From: Skeletonema tropicum | Lineage: Eukaryota; Bacillariophyta; Thalassiosirophyceae; Thalassiosirales; Thalassiosiraceae | NCBI GenBank assembly: GCA_037178625.1 | Contig: CM074133.1 | Location: 1,054,001-1,118,000 of the forward strand | Direction of reading: 5' to 3' | DNA length: 64,000 nt | Part shown: one piece after another, positions 36,022 through 47,972 of the stretch | Layout of the letters: the number at the start of each line of letters is the position of its first letter | Position numbering within the stretch: the first letter of the stretch is position 1 | The notes under the pieces: model-generated | Seen by the model: the letters and a program-made list of their open reading frames with translations, nothing else | Told to the model about the DNA's origin: nothing | The model's database searches: none | Position numbers and translations under genes: made by a program

Positions 36022-36723
36022 CTTTTGTACAGATATTCTATCCGTCGCAGAATGATATGAAGAGCAGTAACGAAGTCTATTCCAACAGGTCTCAACCAGA
36101 TTCCACCGTTCCTCTCCTCCGAGGACGCTCGAGTTGCAAGCTCAATCAAGAGATAGGTACGATAGTCGTTTATTGAGGTCGTCGGGAGGTGCGTGGAGCG
36201 GAGGTGGAGGTGGAGGTGGAGGTGATGTGTCTTTCTTTCTCTGGCAATAACGGTTTTTCCGCTTTCTGGTCGTGCTCTTGTATTCCCGGGAAGAAAGTAC
36301 TTATTCCTACGTCAAGCAACGAGCGCAGGAGAAATCGTACCAAAATCACCAGAACGTGTACGAGTCGCTGCGCGCCCCAATCCTGCTTTCGCTTTAGTGG
36401 CAGGGTCGACGCTGCGCGGCGCGGGGGCATGTTGATTGAGCTAGAATCTTGATGATCAAACCATAAGTAGCTTCTCGGTGTTGATAAATAATAAATACTA
36501 ACACTAACAAGAATTGAAAAGAATTGCCAGAAGATGGTACGGAGAAACTACCTGATGCTTGCTGAGGATGATGTGTACAGCGTTTTATGGATAATTAAGC
36601 GTGTTTGTGGATGTTCTCAACGCGAGGTCATTCAAAATTCAAGTTTCTAATAATTTGTATTGTACATAATGCATACATTTATATTGACATGTCGGCTACT
36701 TTCAACATATATGCACTTATTCA
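36022..36723. other. Intergenic region between two minus-strand genes
   Basis: This holds the 5' flank of the ThrE-like gene and the 3' flank of the sulfotransferase. A minus-strand frame of 86 codons at 36170-36430 (MPPRRAASTLPLKRKQDW... with a short hydrophobic segment) could be a small gene or upstream exon, but I cannot support it. Confidence 0.35.
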
Positions 36724-38037
36724 CTACTGTTTTAATACTGCATCTCGGTACAACTGAGTCACACTGAAACTACCGCCGTCAAGGTACGCAAGCTCTCGCT
36801 CCCACTTCTCGAGAGCATCATCACACATGACTCGTCTGCCCAAAGCATCATCTGATTCAAGCCAAGCTATCTCGTTCATGAAGTGTTTGAGCGCATTCAC
36901 ATAAATGAAAGAATCTGCTGAAGTGAGATTGGCCACCTTTGGTAGAGTTGCTCGAGGAAGGTCTCTCAGACTAGAACGCTTCCCCTTTTTGTGGTGCTGT
37001 ATATGGACTGACCCATTTCCATTCTTTTGTTGATTTTCGTGCTTACAGTGACAAGATTTACTCAAATATGATTTTACGACAGGAGGAGCATTGTTGCCAA
37101 GTCGATAGTATAGCATGCACTGTGATTCATGGACAAACTCAACCAAAGCTACAAAGTCAAGATCTTCGTAGGTTTTCATTGCAAGAGTCATGTTTGGGTT
37201 GAATCCTCCTATGCCACTGTGCACATAACGATTTGTCGATGTCAATGATCTCGTTTGGAAATTGGCTGGATGATAACAGTTGTAGTAGTGATTATTTGTT
37301 TCGTTGCCCATGGACACGAAGTGATCAAGCCATGAATCAAAGTCAGCTTCATCGTCTTCGCTTTCTTCTCCGCTCCTTGGAAAATCTTCACTATCATCTC
37401 TCGTTTTGTTCACCCCCCAAGCAGAATATTTGCACATAGTGAACTGACTCCAAACGTGATGTCTTGGGGATCGCAATGAAATGAGTGTATAATCTGCATT
37501 TTTACAAAAAAACTTTTACTGATAAAAAACGGAGAATTCAGGGCCAGCTTCTCGTTCTGGGCATATGCTGAGCTTCAGAATTGATTTGAAAAGCCGTATC
37601 CAAGTAGATCCAGCACATTTGGAAATATGGATGAAGCTGAAATTGTCTGATGGATCAAGCTTTGTAATTCAATTTTTTGGGTATATTTCGTGTTTATGCG
37701 TTGATGAGGTGTTGACAGAGACAACATCGGAACTACTTTCATGTCCATGCGTTGATGAGGTGTTGACAGAGACAAGAACAACATCGGAACTACTGAGACT
37801 GAGACGATCGATAGTTTTCATGTACGTGAATATGGGCTCGACAAGAAGTGTTAGCAATAGCGTTAACAACAACACATTACTAAATTTTCCAAAGCCGCGT
37901 GACGTATTAGCGCCTGTGGTGCTGATAGTACCCTGACTTTGGTCCCTAACATTGCCTCTTGTTCGTTCGTGATCTGCTGCTTCTGCGTCTGCAGCAGCAT
38001 CAAAACTCTGACGTAAATTCTCTTTCCTTTCCTTCAT
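36724..38037 (-). pseudogene. Type II membrane sulfotransferase, interrupted by two in-frame stops
   Basis: One continuous frame of 437 codons plus stop runs from the ATG at 38037. It has a basic cytosolic tail, a membrane anchor (VLLLTLLLTLLVEPIFTYM), a Ser/Thr stem with a 17-residue in-frame duplication, the 5'-PAPS-binding motif FIHISKCAGSTWIRLFKSIL and the 3'-phosphate region TLISLRSPRHHVWSQF. A C-terminal part follows with FQTRSLTS, CMLYYRLG and CHCK. PAPS-dependent sulfotransferases of this type act on glycans or proteins in the Golgi. The frame is broken by TGA (37669-37671) before KLDPSDNFS and by TAA (37516-37518) just before KFFCKNADYTL. Coding similarity resumes in the same frame after each. 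A 26-bp GT...AG at the second stop is too short to be an intron and would shift frame. No frameshift is needed, so decay, if real, is very recent. Confidence 0.75.
37697..37795. repeat. 51-bp tandem duplication in the sulfotransferase stem
   Basis: TGCGTTGATGAGGTGTTGAC recurs at 37697 and 37748, 51 bp apart. The second copy has a 6-bp insertion. Both preserve the minus-strand frame (VNTSSTH... twice). Confidence 0.85.
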
Positions 38038-38268
38038 TGTTGAGCTAGAGAGAGTTTAATAGTCAAATTGTGATTACAGATTACATTGCGTTGTGCGAGC
38101 CGAGGATGCGAGAAACTTTGAATACCGAATAAATCGCCGAAATGCGACCGGGAACCGGGAACCGGAAACGAGAAACGAGAAAGATTCCGGATGCTTACTT
38201 TTTCCAGGTATATTCGTCGATGTGACAAAAGCTGTGGCCGATTACATCATTATATACCTCCCCTCGCG

Positions 38269-38429
38269 AACTAAACCCCCCCGGTCAGCACAGACCCCCC
38301 CTTCAAATCACAGCCTAGCCAAAATATTTAGACCCCCCTAGCGATTTCAACTAGCATTTACTCTAGATAAAGTTAGACCCCCCTAGAGCAGACCAGCCAA
38401 AATTTTTAGACCCCCCGGGGGGTTTAGTT
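38269..38429. mobile_element. C-rich MITE-like element
   Basis: AACTAAACCCCCC at the left end is the reverse complement of GGGGGGTTTAGTT at the right end. Inside, TTTAGACCCCCC recurs three times, and CTAG and CCAAAAT words recur. The element is 161 bp and non-coding. A target duplication is not obvious. It lies 230 bp upstream of the sulfotransferase ATG. Confidence 0.6.
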
Positions 38430-39051
38430 GTGGCACCTCCCTTTTTTGTATGTACCAATGTATGTGTGCCGATTTTTAAAAAAGTGTCTTGTAGCTTGCT
38501 CCCCCTTGACATCTGTACTTCTACATAACCAAACAGTGATGTATCTTTCTCATGTACTAACAACACAGTTCACGATTGTCACTACTTGGAAGAAGAAAAT
38601 AGTTAACGTTTAATATTAATATTGTCTTGCGTACGCTTAACTTTGATCGATCTCTTCCATCACTTTCAGAGTGGGTTTGGCTCGGATATTGCGATGAAAA
38701 TGAAACTTTTACTTTTGGAATAGACGTGAGTCTATCGATGTTTACTTTTCACAGCTTCGCCCAGCTAATAATGTCAGGCATTTCTCTTGAGTGAATGTAT
38801 GAAAAGCTGCATGGGCGATCTTTGTCCGTCAGGTTTGCAGTGAAAGAGACTGCGTGGTAGCACGAGTATTACTCTAGCAACAGTAGGAGCGAGAAATCTG
38901 AGAAGAGAGTCCTCACACAAATGGTAAGATTGAATGATGTATTTTGCAGTATCAGTCTCATCCTGCATTTAGCAACTTTTTGCGATTTGTGGCAAGCAAT
39001 AGTGATTTTTGTTTCAAGTTATCAAATAGTTCAGGCTCAAGTTGACTCACT
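38430..39051. other. Intergenic region, no gene seen
   Basis: Only short unconvincing frames. This is the 3' flank of the ABCA gene. Confidence 0.4.
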
Positions 39052-42000
39052 TCATTCTTCACCCTCGAACTGCTTCCTTGACAAGTCAATAAAGATTTGC
39101 TCCAAGTTCATTAAAGAAACAGAATAGAATTGAATCCCGAGATCCAATCTTTTTGTCTCAAGCATTCTAAAAGCCTCTGCTAATTGTGTAACGCTGTGGT
39201 TGTTTGTGCCCACATCTTGCTGGAAGCCGACTTTGAGTTTGAAATGTAGGGGAAGCGATTCGTAAACACTAGCATCCATGCCAATGTCTGCAAAGGCAGC
39301 GATTGCTTCCGACTCGGATTTGATGGCATCGGTAATGTTAGGCTGCAATGAAATCTCGACAAACAAACCTGTGCAATACAGCTCCTGGAGTCTACTCAAT
39401 TCACCAGTAGTCACCAGCTCCCCATCAATCATTATACCTATGCGGGTACCAAGCTGTTGGCACTCGTCCATGTAGTGTGAGCTCAACAATATTGTAGCGA
39501 CGTCGTAACCATTCCTAACGCTAGGCTTCAAAACCTCCCACACCAAGTGCCGGGCAGCAGGATCGAGCCCCGTCGTAGGTTCGTCAAGCATTGCTACCTT
39601 TGGATAGCCGATCATAGCCACAGCTAGACAAAGACGGCGCTTGTAGCCACCTGATAGCTCATTGGCTTCTTTTGTCCTGTGCTGTCCCAGCCCTAGTAGC
39701 TCGATAATTGCATTAATGTGCTCTTGAGTTGCATCAGCATCCCAATCGAGGCCCCGTATTGTTGCGTAGAACTTTACATGTTCGTCTACAGTTTTCTTCA
39801 GGAATAATGCATCGAACTGTGGGCAGAAAGAAACGCTGCCATCGCGATAAAGATGGTCAGTGTCTAAATCACTCTCAGAACAGACGACACCACCTAATGA
39901 AATCTCTCCATATTCAGGGGTGATCTGTGAGGCAAGAGCATTCATGATTGTGGATTTCCCAGCTCCGTTGGGGCCGAGCAAAGCGTAAATTTCATTTTCC
40001 CTCACACCGAAGCTAACTCCTTTAACCGCTGGCTTGATTACTCTCTCTTTCTTACTTCCCCAACTATCACCTTCTTTAGTCTTTTTATCAATGGCGAAAG
40101 CCTTGACTATATCTCGTGCGTTGATGCCTTCGTTGTCCTTGCGGCTGCGCTCTCGTTCCTCTACAACATCTGGACTATGACTGATGTCACGCGGAGTACC
40201 AAATTCAGCAACTTCATCATCGGTAAGCTTCGTCTTTGGCTCCCGCCTTGAAGTTAGTCTATACAAGAAGAACCACTCCATGCTTCCGACGATAAACATC
40301 ACCATGATTGTGCACCAAATGCGAGTATCAAACGCCCATACGTCTCCCCAAGACAACTTACTATCGTTGAATTCAGTGGAAACGAGAATCACACCACCCA
40401 AACCTCGTTGAAATGCAAAGAACGGGACAATGCACAGAATGTCACCAATGATTAGAATCACATCTTGAGCTGAAGGAACGGCTTGAAGGGCACTACTCCA
40501 TGCAATGTATGGCAGTGCAACAAACGTAAAATATACTCCAGGATACCAATTCGCTACTTCTTTGTACTCTCCTTTTATGAATCTCTTCGCAAGGATAAGA
40601 CCCACTGGAGTTGATGAATAAGCATACCCCAACATTACGAGTATCGTTCCAAGCCAGCGACCGCCATTGCCAAACAGGACTGTCTTCAGAGCGAGGCCAA
40701 GGATTATTGCTACAATGAAGAAAGGAGTGAATGTCGTGAAGAGCTTGTATCCAGTAACGCCCAAGTAAGTAGTCCACTCTGTGATACCGCCAACCCGAAA
40801 GAGTTCTACAATGTTATTACCTTTCAGGAGCAATACATCTAAAACTGAAAAGGCTAATCCAGCAAAGCCGAAGCTGAGCATCATCGGTAAAAACAGCAAG
40901 TCGAAACGAAATGGACTCTCTGTGATGTAAGGTAATTGCTGTACTGAAGTTGCAATGCCGTCGTTCAAAATGGAACTGTTCCCTAGCCACGTACTGTAAT
41001 TTGCAATTACTGAAGCACCAAACTGGAGGGCAAAGTAATCGACATTGGGCGCGTAAGAAAGCGTCAGATTTCCAAAGTGCCCACCTATCATTGGCAGCGA
41101 ACTGTCAAAGTAGTCAGCAAGATCCAAAGGTAGTGAGACAGGTTGTAGAGGAGATATTGATCTGTTTGGAAGACTTTCAACGCCAAAGAATTCCCCAGCA
41201 GTCCATGGCGTCGACACTGTTATCGGTAGATTGATTACTGTTTGGCCTTTGGAAGATATGGGAATCTGCGACACCACTACCAAGCCCACAATCATGTATA
41301 GCATTGGCAACGATATATTGAGAAATATGCTACCTTTCATTTTGAATGCATTTGTCCGCACGAAGTGTTCTACGAGGCGATACTTTCGTAGGTAAGAGAT
41401 TGGCGAGATTGTTGCTCGTCGTTCCCATATCCTTGCTTGCTGCTCTTCTTTGCCATGACCAAATTCAATGTCATCATTGGTTGAGGTATCAATATTATCA
41501 TGCTCGCTACCATCTACTTCAGAATTATCATCCTCAGCTTCTTCACGTCCCTGTTCGAAGTCTTCCTTTCCTGTTTCCAGGAACACGGCCTCGAGTGTTG
41601 TAAGATCAAGTGATATATCGGTTACTCCACTAGCCGATAAAGCAAGCAGTAGGTCAGGTATTTGCTTCTCAGCTCCAAAACTAAGACTCCATTGCTGCTC
41701 TCCTCTTTCATTTGAATTTAGTGCTGCACCTTCAACATGAATTTGGACGTCAAAGGGAGTTTCAGATTTGTATTTGAGTAGATAACCTGCTCCAGGAGTA
41801 CTGTGCTTTAAGAACAACGAAGTTCCGCAAGTCACTAATTTGCCATCTTTTAGTATACCTATTCGATCAGATAAGACATCTGCTTCATCTAGAAAATGTG
41901 TAGTCAGAATGATACTCCTTTGCTTCTTCGCGGCAATGATCATGTCCCATATAATGCGCCTATTATATGGGTCCAAACCTATGAGAGAAAGGGCAAAAGT

Positions 42001-43989
42001 ATCATACTATGTTAATGACATAATGCAGAAACTCATCAGTCCACACACTTCATCTCACTCACCTGCACTTGGTTCATCTAGCCACACAACCTCGGGGTCT
42101 CCCAGGAGCGCAATAGCGATTAGAACCTTGCGTTTCATTCCACCGGAGAAAGTACCGACTGGTTTGTCAGCATCTTCATCTGAGGTAAACTTGACATCTG
42201 ACAACCGACGATCTACCTCTTCAGACAAAGCCTGCTCAAGAGTTTGGCCTTCTTTGATCGGGAACCCTCCTTTCAGGCGGCCAAATAGTGCAAGAGTTTC
42301 GCGGCAAGTCAAAGCTGCTTGAAGAGATTCATTATGCTGAGGACAAACTCCTATCTTGGAACTAATCCGTTCATCCCCTGCAGATGATTCTCCGAGTCGA
42401 GCATCGCCATCCCTAAAGTGGTACGTCACTTCTCCGTGTTGAAGTGCAAGTTCTCCTGACAAGACTTCGATTGAGGTCGACTTGCCACAACCGTTATGTC
42501 CCAAATATCCAAATACTTCACCACGGCAAATTTCCAGGTCAAGACCTTTCAGCACATCCACAGGCTTTGCGGCCTTGTCACAATTAAATGGAGAAGGATA
42601 ATAGCTATGATGCAATCCTTTGACAGAGAGGACAACGTCTTGTCCTGGTGAGAGCGGTTCAAATTTGTCACCGACATCAGGCTGAAGAGAAAAGGCAATG
42701 TGCTGTGCCTTGTGCCCAACTGCTTTCCGCACCTTTGAGTATACGAGCATGAGAGCTACCCAAAACAGTATACCACAGATCTGAGCAATCATATTACTGA
42801 GAAGTCCACTTGAGACTACGTTGAGTCCTCGGTGAATGCCTGTGTTGAACCCGGTATAATCGTAGGTGATGTAGATACCAAAGTACTGCATCATCCCAAC
42901 AAATGGTAAGAGCACAGTCAGTACAGTTAATACCACATTTTGAGCGGAGTCAAGAGCCAAAACTGCCGATCCAATACCCATGGATAGAAAGCCGATGAGC
43001 CAGATGACAACGGACGACGTTTCCTCCGAGCTCACAAATTGCATCATCATAATTAGCATTGCGTAAAGCTGGACCATCCCGAGGTAATTTGATACGAAGA
43101 TGAGACCCCCATTCGACATAGGCATTAGTCTGAAGTAGATGCAAACCACTGTCAACAGACCAGCCAAGACAACCCCAGTCAATGCGTAGTACATAAGCCA
43201 TTGTAAAAGATATGTTCGCATCTTGACGCCGACAAGTAAATAAGACTTTAAAATCCCATTCAATTTTTCGTTGACAATCGCCCCAGCAGCAAAGAGGGAA
43301 CAAATGACTGCCGCTAAAACGTACATAATGGCGGGTACTAGCATCACAGCTAACACTGGTTGGACGGTATCTTTCGTGACAAGCTCCGGCGTGCGTTGAA
43401 TTTTTACAGCAGGATAGATTTCATCTACCCCTGAAACATTGAGCAGTGCAGAATTGATGGCATATTGGGCTCCGGACAAAGCCATTTGTGTGGGGTACGC
43501 GGATTCTTTACCTCCGTAGTAAAGTGTGTATTCATTGACAGTGCTGAGAGATACACAAATTTCGTTGGATGCAAAATCGTCAATGCTCCCCTCACATTGA
43601 GCCATGATTTCTTCGGAGGTAGTTTCGTTCATCATCGTAATATTGATTGAGTTTTGTGACAAAACTTCAGCCACCTCCTCCAAGTAGCGTTTATTGAATG
43701 CCCCCATCTTAATATTCGCAGGATACGTCCAATTCTCTCCATTAAATAAACGATATTCCCCTGCGATGTAGGAGCTCCCATCGTCTCCCTGATAGCCAAG
43801 AAAAAAGCCGATGGTGTAGAGCATCAGCAGGAAGGGTTGGAGTAGGATTTTGAGCGCCCACAGACGAGGCTTCTTGCGATCTTTCGTGAGAGATAATGAC
43901 ATTAATGTCTTTGCGTGGCTCCAATCCGATGGAATGGGCGCTATATTATTTGCCTTTTGACCGGTCGTATGACCGCTGTTGGTCTTCAT
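39052..43989 (-). CDS. Full-length ABC transporter, subfamily A
   Basis: Two exons, 43989-42063 and 41978-39052, joined in frame through an 84-bp GTGAGT...CATAG intron that splits the Gly codon of EPSAG|LDPYN. The product is 1617 residues, a full ABCA layout. TM1 near residue 50 precedes a large non-cytosolic loop, then further helices. NBD1 has Walker A GHNGCGKST (about 495), signature FSGGMKRK (about 613) and Walker B VVWLDEPSAGLDP. A second helix/loop set follows, then NBD2 with Walker A GPNGAGKST (about 1310), signature LSGGYKRR (about 1414) and VAMLDEPTTGLDP. Both NBDs look catalytically complete. ABCA proteins move lipids across or within membranes; the substrate here is unknown. An acidic linker near residue 800 follows NBD1. 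Confidence 0.93.
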
Positions 43990-44713
43990 GTTGAATATAT
44001 TATGTGATAGTAGTAAGTGCCAAGATTGAGTGAATTGATTTTATGAGTACTGGCCGCTGCTTTGAACGATTCTTTGGTTCATTCATCGATTACTTCTCTT
44101 GTTCACGACTGAGTTCTCCCATGTTCGATGTTGTTCTTGCAACAACTATTAATTCCAAGGGAAAGTTCGTTGAGTGGATTTCTTTGCTGATTACTTGACT
44201 GAGATTTCACCGCTCACCATCTTTTGTTCGACATGGTTTGCTTGTACTTTGATTAAGTAGTATATGATGAGGAGTAGCTGTAGCTGCAGGCTGCAGTTTC
44301 GTCTCCTCTCTTGGAGATAAAATTTTGGTCACGACTCTAAAAACTATGGTTACACAACATCATGGTTACCCACTGCCGTTCACATGACGGAGCTAGCTAA
44401 CACATTGCTGCCCGCCAGTAACTTCTGTACCACTGAATCCTTTGACACTTCCTCCTGCAAAGCGTGAAGGTGCTTGATAAAGAATAAAGATGTATATATT
44501 GGGTAAGTATTGTACCAAGCCAAGCAACAAGCAAGGTTTGTTCGTGAATGTATGGTAGGTGGTCGAAGTAAGTTGATGTTGAATGGCGGTTGAAGTTGAA
44601 TTATTTTATGTCAGTACGATAAAAATATCTTATATCTTTCACATCTGTTACTCAGAGTGACACATCCACTATGTACACAAAGACTTTTTCAAAGAGAACG
44701 AAGAGTGAATATG
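43990..44713. other. 5' flank of the ABCA gene up to a transposon
   Basis: No gene seen. It presumably contains the ABCA promoter. It ends at the TA target site of the element starting at 44716. Confidence 0.5.
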
Positions 44714-44715
44714 TA

Positions 44716-44922
44716 CTACAATTTCGGGATCATTTGATTTTTACCCCCCCCCCTTAAGAAATATACCTAGGTAAAAAATATAGTTGAAAATCAACTAGTA
44801 AAAATACCTAGGTAAAAAATATAGTTGCTTCTTCGTAGGAATTCAGTGTAAAAAAGTCCGCCAAGGGTGAAAAATCATCATTTCTCATCCGTTATCAGTG
44901 CACACAATGATGAAAACAGCAC
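44716..44922 (+). repeat. Left terminal inverted repeat of transposon A
   Basis: Near-identical to the reverse complement of 47973-48184. It includes a C10 run, two ATACCTAGGTA-containing repeats and the plus-strand gene's leader. Confidence 0.9.
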
Positions 44923-45013
44923 ATGGTACGTCCCGTCCCTTCCTCTCCATCACTACAGTAGCTAAGACGCCTGACACCAATCAGTCAAGGAGCAAGACCA
45001 CAAAGAGAAGAAG

Positions 45014-46927
45014 ATGCAGCAATCCAGAAACCCCGCGGAGAACCTCCAAAGGCTTCGTGCACAGAGAGGAAATGATTCCTCCCTACCCAACATCATCCCG
45101 GATGAGGTGCGCATTACAGTTCTGAGATCTTCACCGAGATCTTCGCCTTGGTCACTAGTGGAGAAGAAGAATATCGCCATAGAAGTCGTCGAATTATCTA
45201 AGCAGATCAAGAGGAACATTGGTGACATCGACATTGCCAATCGCACCGACATGTTGACGATATTCAACGAAATTTTGAAGCAATACAGCTCCAAAAAAAA
45301 TCAGGGACATGAAAAATGATGGTCATTCCAATCTTTTGGTGCAGATTTTGAACACAGCCGACACAATCCTCCACCACAAACGACACAAGCGACTTCAATC
45401 CATGGGGCATCGTACACGGCGGGCGGCGTTGCAATCAGAAGATGATATGCTCCGTTCGAATGAAGATAAACTTTACAAAAAATGTGTTGATTTTCTAAAG
45501 AAGGTAGATGTGGCCGCCAGGGAGAAGATTGAAGCAGAAGAAAATGGGTCGAACAAGCTGCTCAAAGGGTTCGCCCTTGAACAAGGCATGGTTGGGCGTA
45601 GATTTGATTCGTCACGTCAACCACAGGACCCTGCGCATCATATGTGTCCGTGGTGTAATCACAACAGTGTAATTACAGTAAAGGAAGATGATAACGCCAC
45701 GGCAGTCAACGAGAAGAAAATGAGGGAATACAATCAACTGATTGAAATCTGGAATGCTTACAACATAAGCAAGGAAGAGGCTGTAAACCTGGTACTCCGC
45801 TTCCGGATTTTCCATGTAATCCGTTCAATGGTAACAAGCCCATGAAACGTGCACCCTCGCAGCCCAACAAGAGCACGTTGGTGAACCCACGCCTTTTGTG
45901 TACCTGTGTCACTTCGCGCTGCATGATGGAAGGGACGGATGATGGCAGTACCCTGATTTATGGTGATAACGAGACTGGTCTCGTTTTGACTTTTTGTCTG
46001 GTCTCGTTACCAAGGCCACCTCGAGACACTAGTCTCGTTATTGAAAAATGGTCTCGTTATCAAGAAGAGATCTCGTTTCTCCTAAAAACAACCCTACAAA
46101 CAGCACGTATTTACACGTGCACTAGTCTCGTTTTCACCTGTTGATGGACTTGTCTCGTTATCAAAACAAGACTCGATCACTGGTCTCGTTTTCTGGAAGT
46201 GGTCTCGTTATCACCATAAATCAGGGTACATGTCCATTGAGGTGCTGCAAGATCGGAGAGGGGGGTGGTACCGAAAGATATGATTGGAAGCTTGAAGGGA
46301 ACTTGAACGTGTGTCAATGCCCAGTGTGCAAATGTTCATGTAACAAACTATTTTACATTGCCGACTTCCAACGGATCGGGACAGCTCTGTCTCTGAAGGC
46401 TGGTCAGCCCGATGCAGCACCAAGTGAACAACAGGTCTCTCAATTTATTTCACAATCACTCTTTGCAGGTCAACAAGCTTTGAGTGACGCTTACGCTGCT
46501 TCGGATAAGAATGGGTGGGATTTTGATACAGATCCACACTGTCAAAGTGACATCTTCTACGCCGGTACTGCAGAACATGTTGTTAGGCAGAGTGGTAATG
46601 AAGTCAGCAGCAGAGAGGAGCGCAGACCGCAACGAAGTCGCACAGCGTATGCTCAACAGATTACTCTCGAAGAACTCAAGTAATATGCATAACGACAAAG
46701 ACAGCAGCATTCTGACGACTCCTCAAAAGCTTCAGAGAATTGATGCAAAGCAACGCAAACGGAAGTTGATGGTGGAGGAGAAAGGTGGGAGATACGTTGT
46801 GGGTTCGATGCGTGATCTAATTGCCGATGGTGAACCGACATTGAGCCAGGGTGGCCCTGACCTCACCCCCAACACAATGATGGCGAGATTTGACCGTGCG
46901 CATGCGTCTGATTCTGAGGAAGAATGA
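45014..46927 (+). pseudogene. Second (accessory) gene of transposon A, Cys-rich, frame-broken
   Basis: Coding-like sequence runs plus-strand through most of the element. Lys-rich N-terminal parts (45014-45319; then 45309-45780 after a shift at the A8 run near 45294) lead to a CPWCNHN motif. A Cys-rich segment follows (CNPFNGN..., LLCTCVTSRC). After the nested MITE come CPLRCCKIG and CQCPVCKCSCNKLFY. The C-terminus is charged and acidic (MARFDRAHASDSEEE, 46927). Deleting the MITE plus one TA keeps the frame open across the insertion. I recognise no family. The pattern suggests a zinc-binding protein. At least three frame changes remain, so this copy is unlikely to make a full protein, unless some are introns. 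It converges on the transposase gene. Confidence 0.55.
45951..46226. mobile_element. Nested TA-flanked MITE with 25-bp perfect inverted repeats
   Basis: The ends CCCTGATTTATGGTGATAAC... are perfectly inverted for 25 bp and flanked by TA on both sides (45949-45950 and 46227-46228). Inside, about nine subterminal copies of GTCTCGTT(A/T)TC-like words occur in the same orientation. It has no coding capacity. TA duplication points to mobilisation by a Tc1/mariner-type transposase. It inserted into the accessory gene of transposon A. Confidence 0.92.
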
Positions 46928-46949
46928 GACTGAAGAATATGAATAGGTA

Positions 46950-47941
46950 ACATATATATTTACTAACTGATTGAATTACATGGAAAGTCTTCTAATTATT
47001 GATAAATCCGCAGTTTACAAAGTATGGTTCAAAGGAAGGGATAGATGCAATTGCAAGAAGCAATTCGTTGAGAACAGATGTCCCGTCAGTGATTGCATCC
47101 ATGCGAATTCTCAGTATACCTTGAATTGTATTGAACACATACTCAATAGGTCCGTCGACCGGATAGTATGGAGCACGAAACACGATCATATGCCCTGCAG
47201 CATAGATAAGAGCAACCATCTGTACATTATGATGAGAACTGTAACTAATGTTTGACAGAACAGTAGAGCAGACACGCACACACAAATAATCTGTTTCACC
47301 CTCCTCCCGACATAAGCCTTCCCCATGTTGCGATCAGCCGACTGTACTTCTACACCGCACTCGTCAAGATCAATTATATCCTGTCGTCTAATGTCTGCTA
47401 TCCCATACGGATATGGCAGATTCCAATACGCCCAAGCTTGTGCTTGTTGACAGGAAGTAGGGCCTGGTACGCAGTGGTGCTCCCCTTTTTACGGGTGAGC
47501 CCAATCCACTTTTCTGTTTCTGATATTTGTGAGGGTGAGTAAAACCGAAATGTCATGCTGCCGTAATTGGCTCGGTATAAAAAAGGCATTGATCTCGGCT
47601 GCTGTTGCTTTGGGGAATGTAATCCGATAGAGTGCTAGGAGGAGAAGATCATGACCACGGAGCACAGTCGCACGTTTGTTACCAGTACGTCTACATGGTC
47701 GGATATGCCCTTCGTTATTTTGCAGAGCTACATGCCTTCTCTCCGTTGAAGCCGACGGAAATAAATGCAACGCACGCAGTTGATCAAAGATAGGATGATT
47801 TGACATGCCTGCAGCGTTCACGGCAACAACGAGATTACGCATCTCCTGTGAGTAACCATCGCCTCGACCGCCGGCCGAAGGATGGGGGGCAGCTCTCTTC
47901 CTCGTCTGTAGGGGTGGTCGATGCTCTATGTCATGTGGCAT
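46950..47941 (-). pseudogene. Tc1/IS630-family transposase of transposon A, frameshifted
   Basis: Read from about 47941 on the minus strand: an N-terminal helix-turn-helix region with GYSQEMRNLVVAVNAAGM, LHLFPSAST and GHIRPCRRTGNKRATVLRG, then LLLALYRITFPKATAAEINAF. After a shift near 47520 comes IGLTRKKGSTTAYQ. After another shift comes the first catalytic Asp region IIDLDECGVEVQSADRNMG. The last part (46992-47285) has HMIVFRAPYYPVDGPIEYVFN, the conserved C-terminal catalytic block of IS630/Tc1 transposases. Family members cut at TA and use a DDE/DDD triad. Two or three frame changes make this copy inactive unless they are introns. Confidence 0.75.
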
Positions 47942-47972
47942 CGTTGCAATTACGTACTGCGTTGTGGCTATG

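Noticed and set aside
36170..36430. Small Arg-rich membrane protein on the minus strand
   Set aside because: A comparable frame exists on the opposite strand and there is no domain or splice evidence.
37493..37518. 26-bp mini-intron removing the TAA in the sulfotransferase
   Set aside because: It is too short for spliceosomal splicing and removal would shift the conserved downstream frame.
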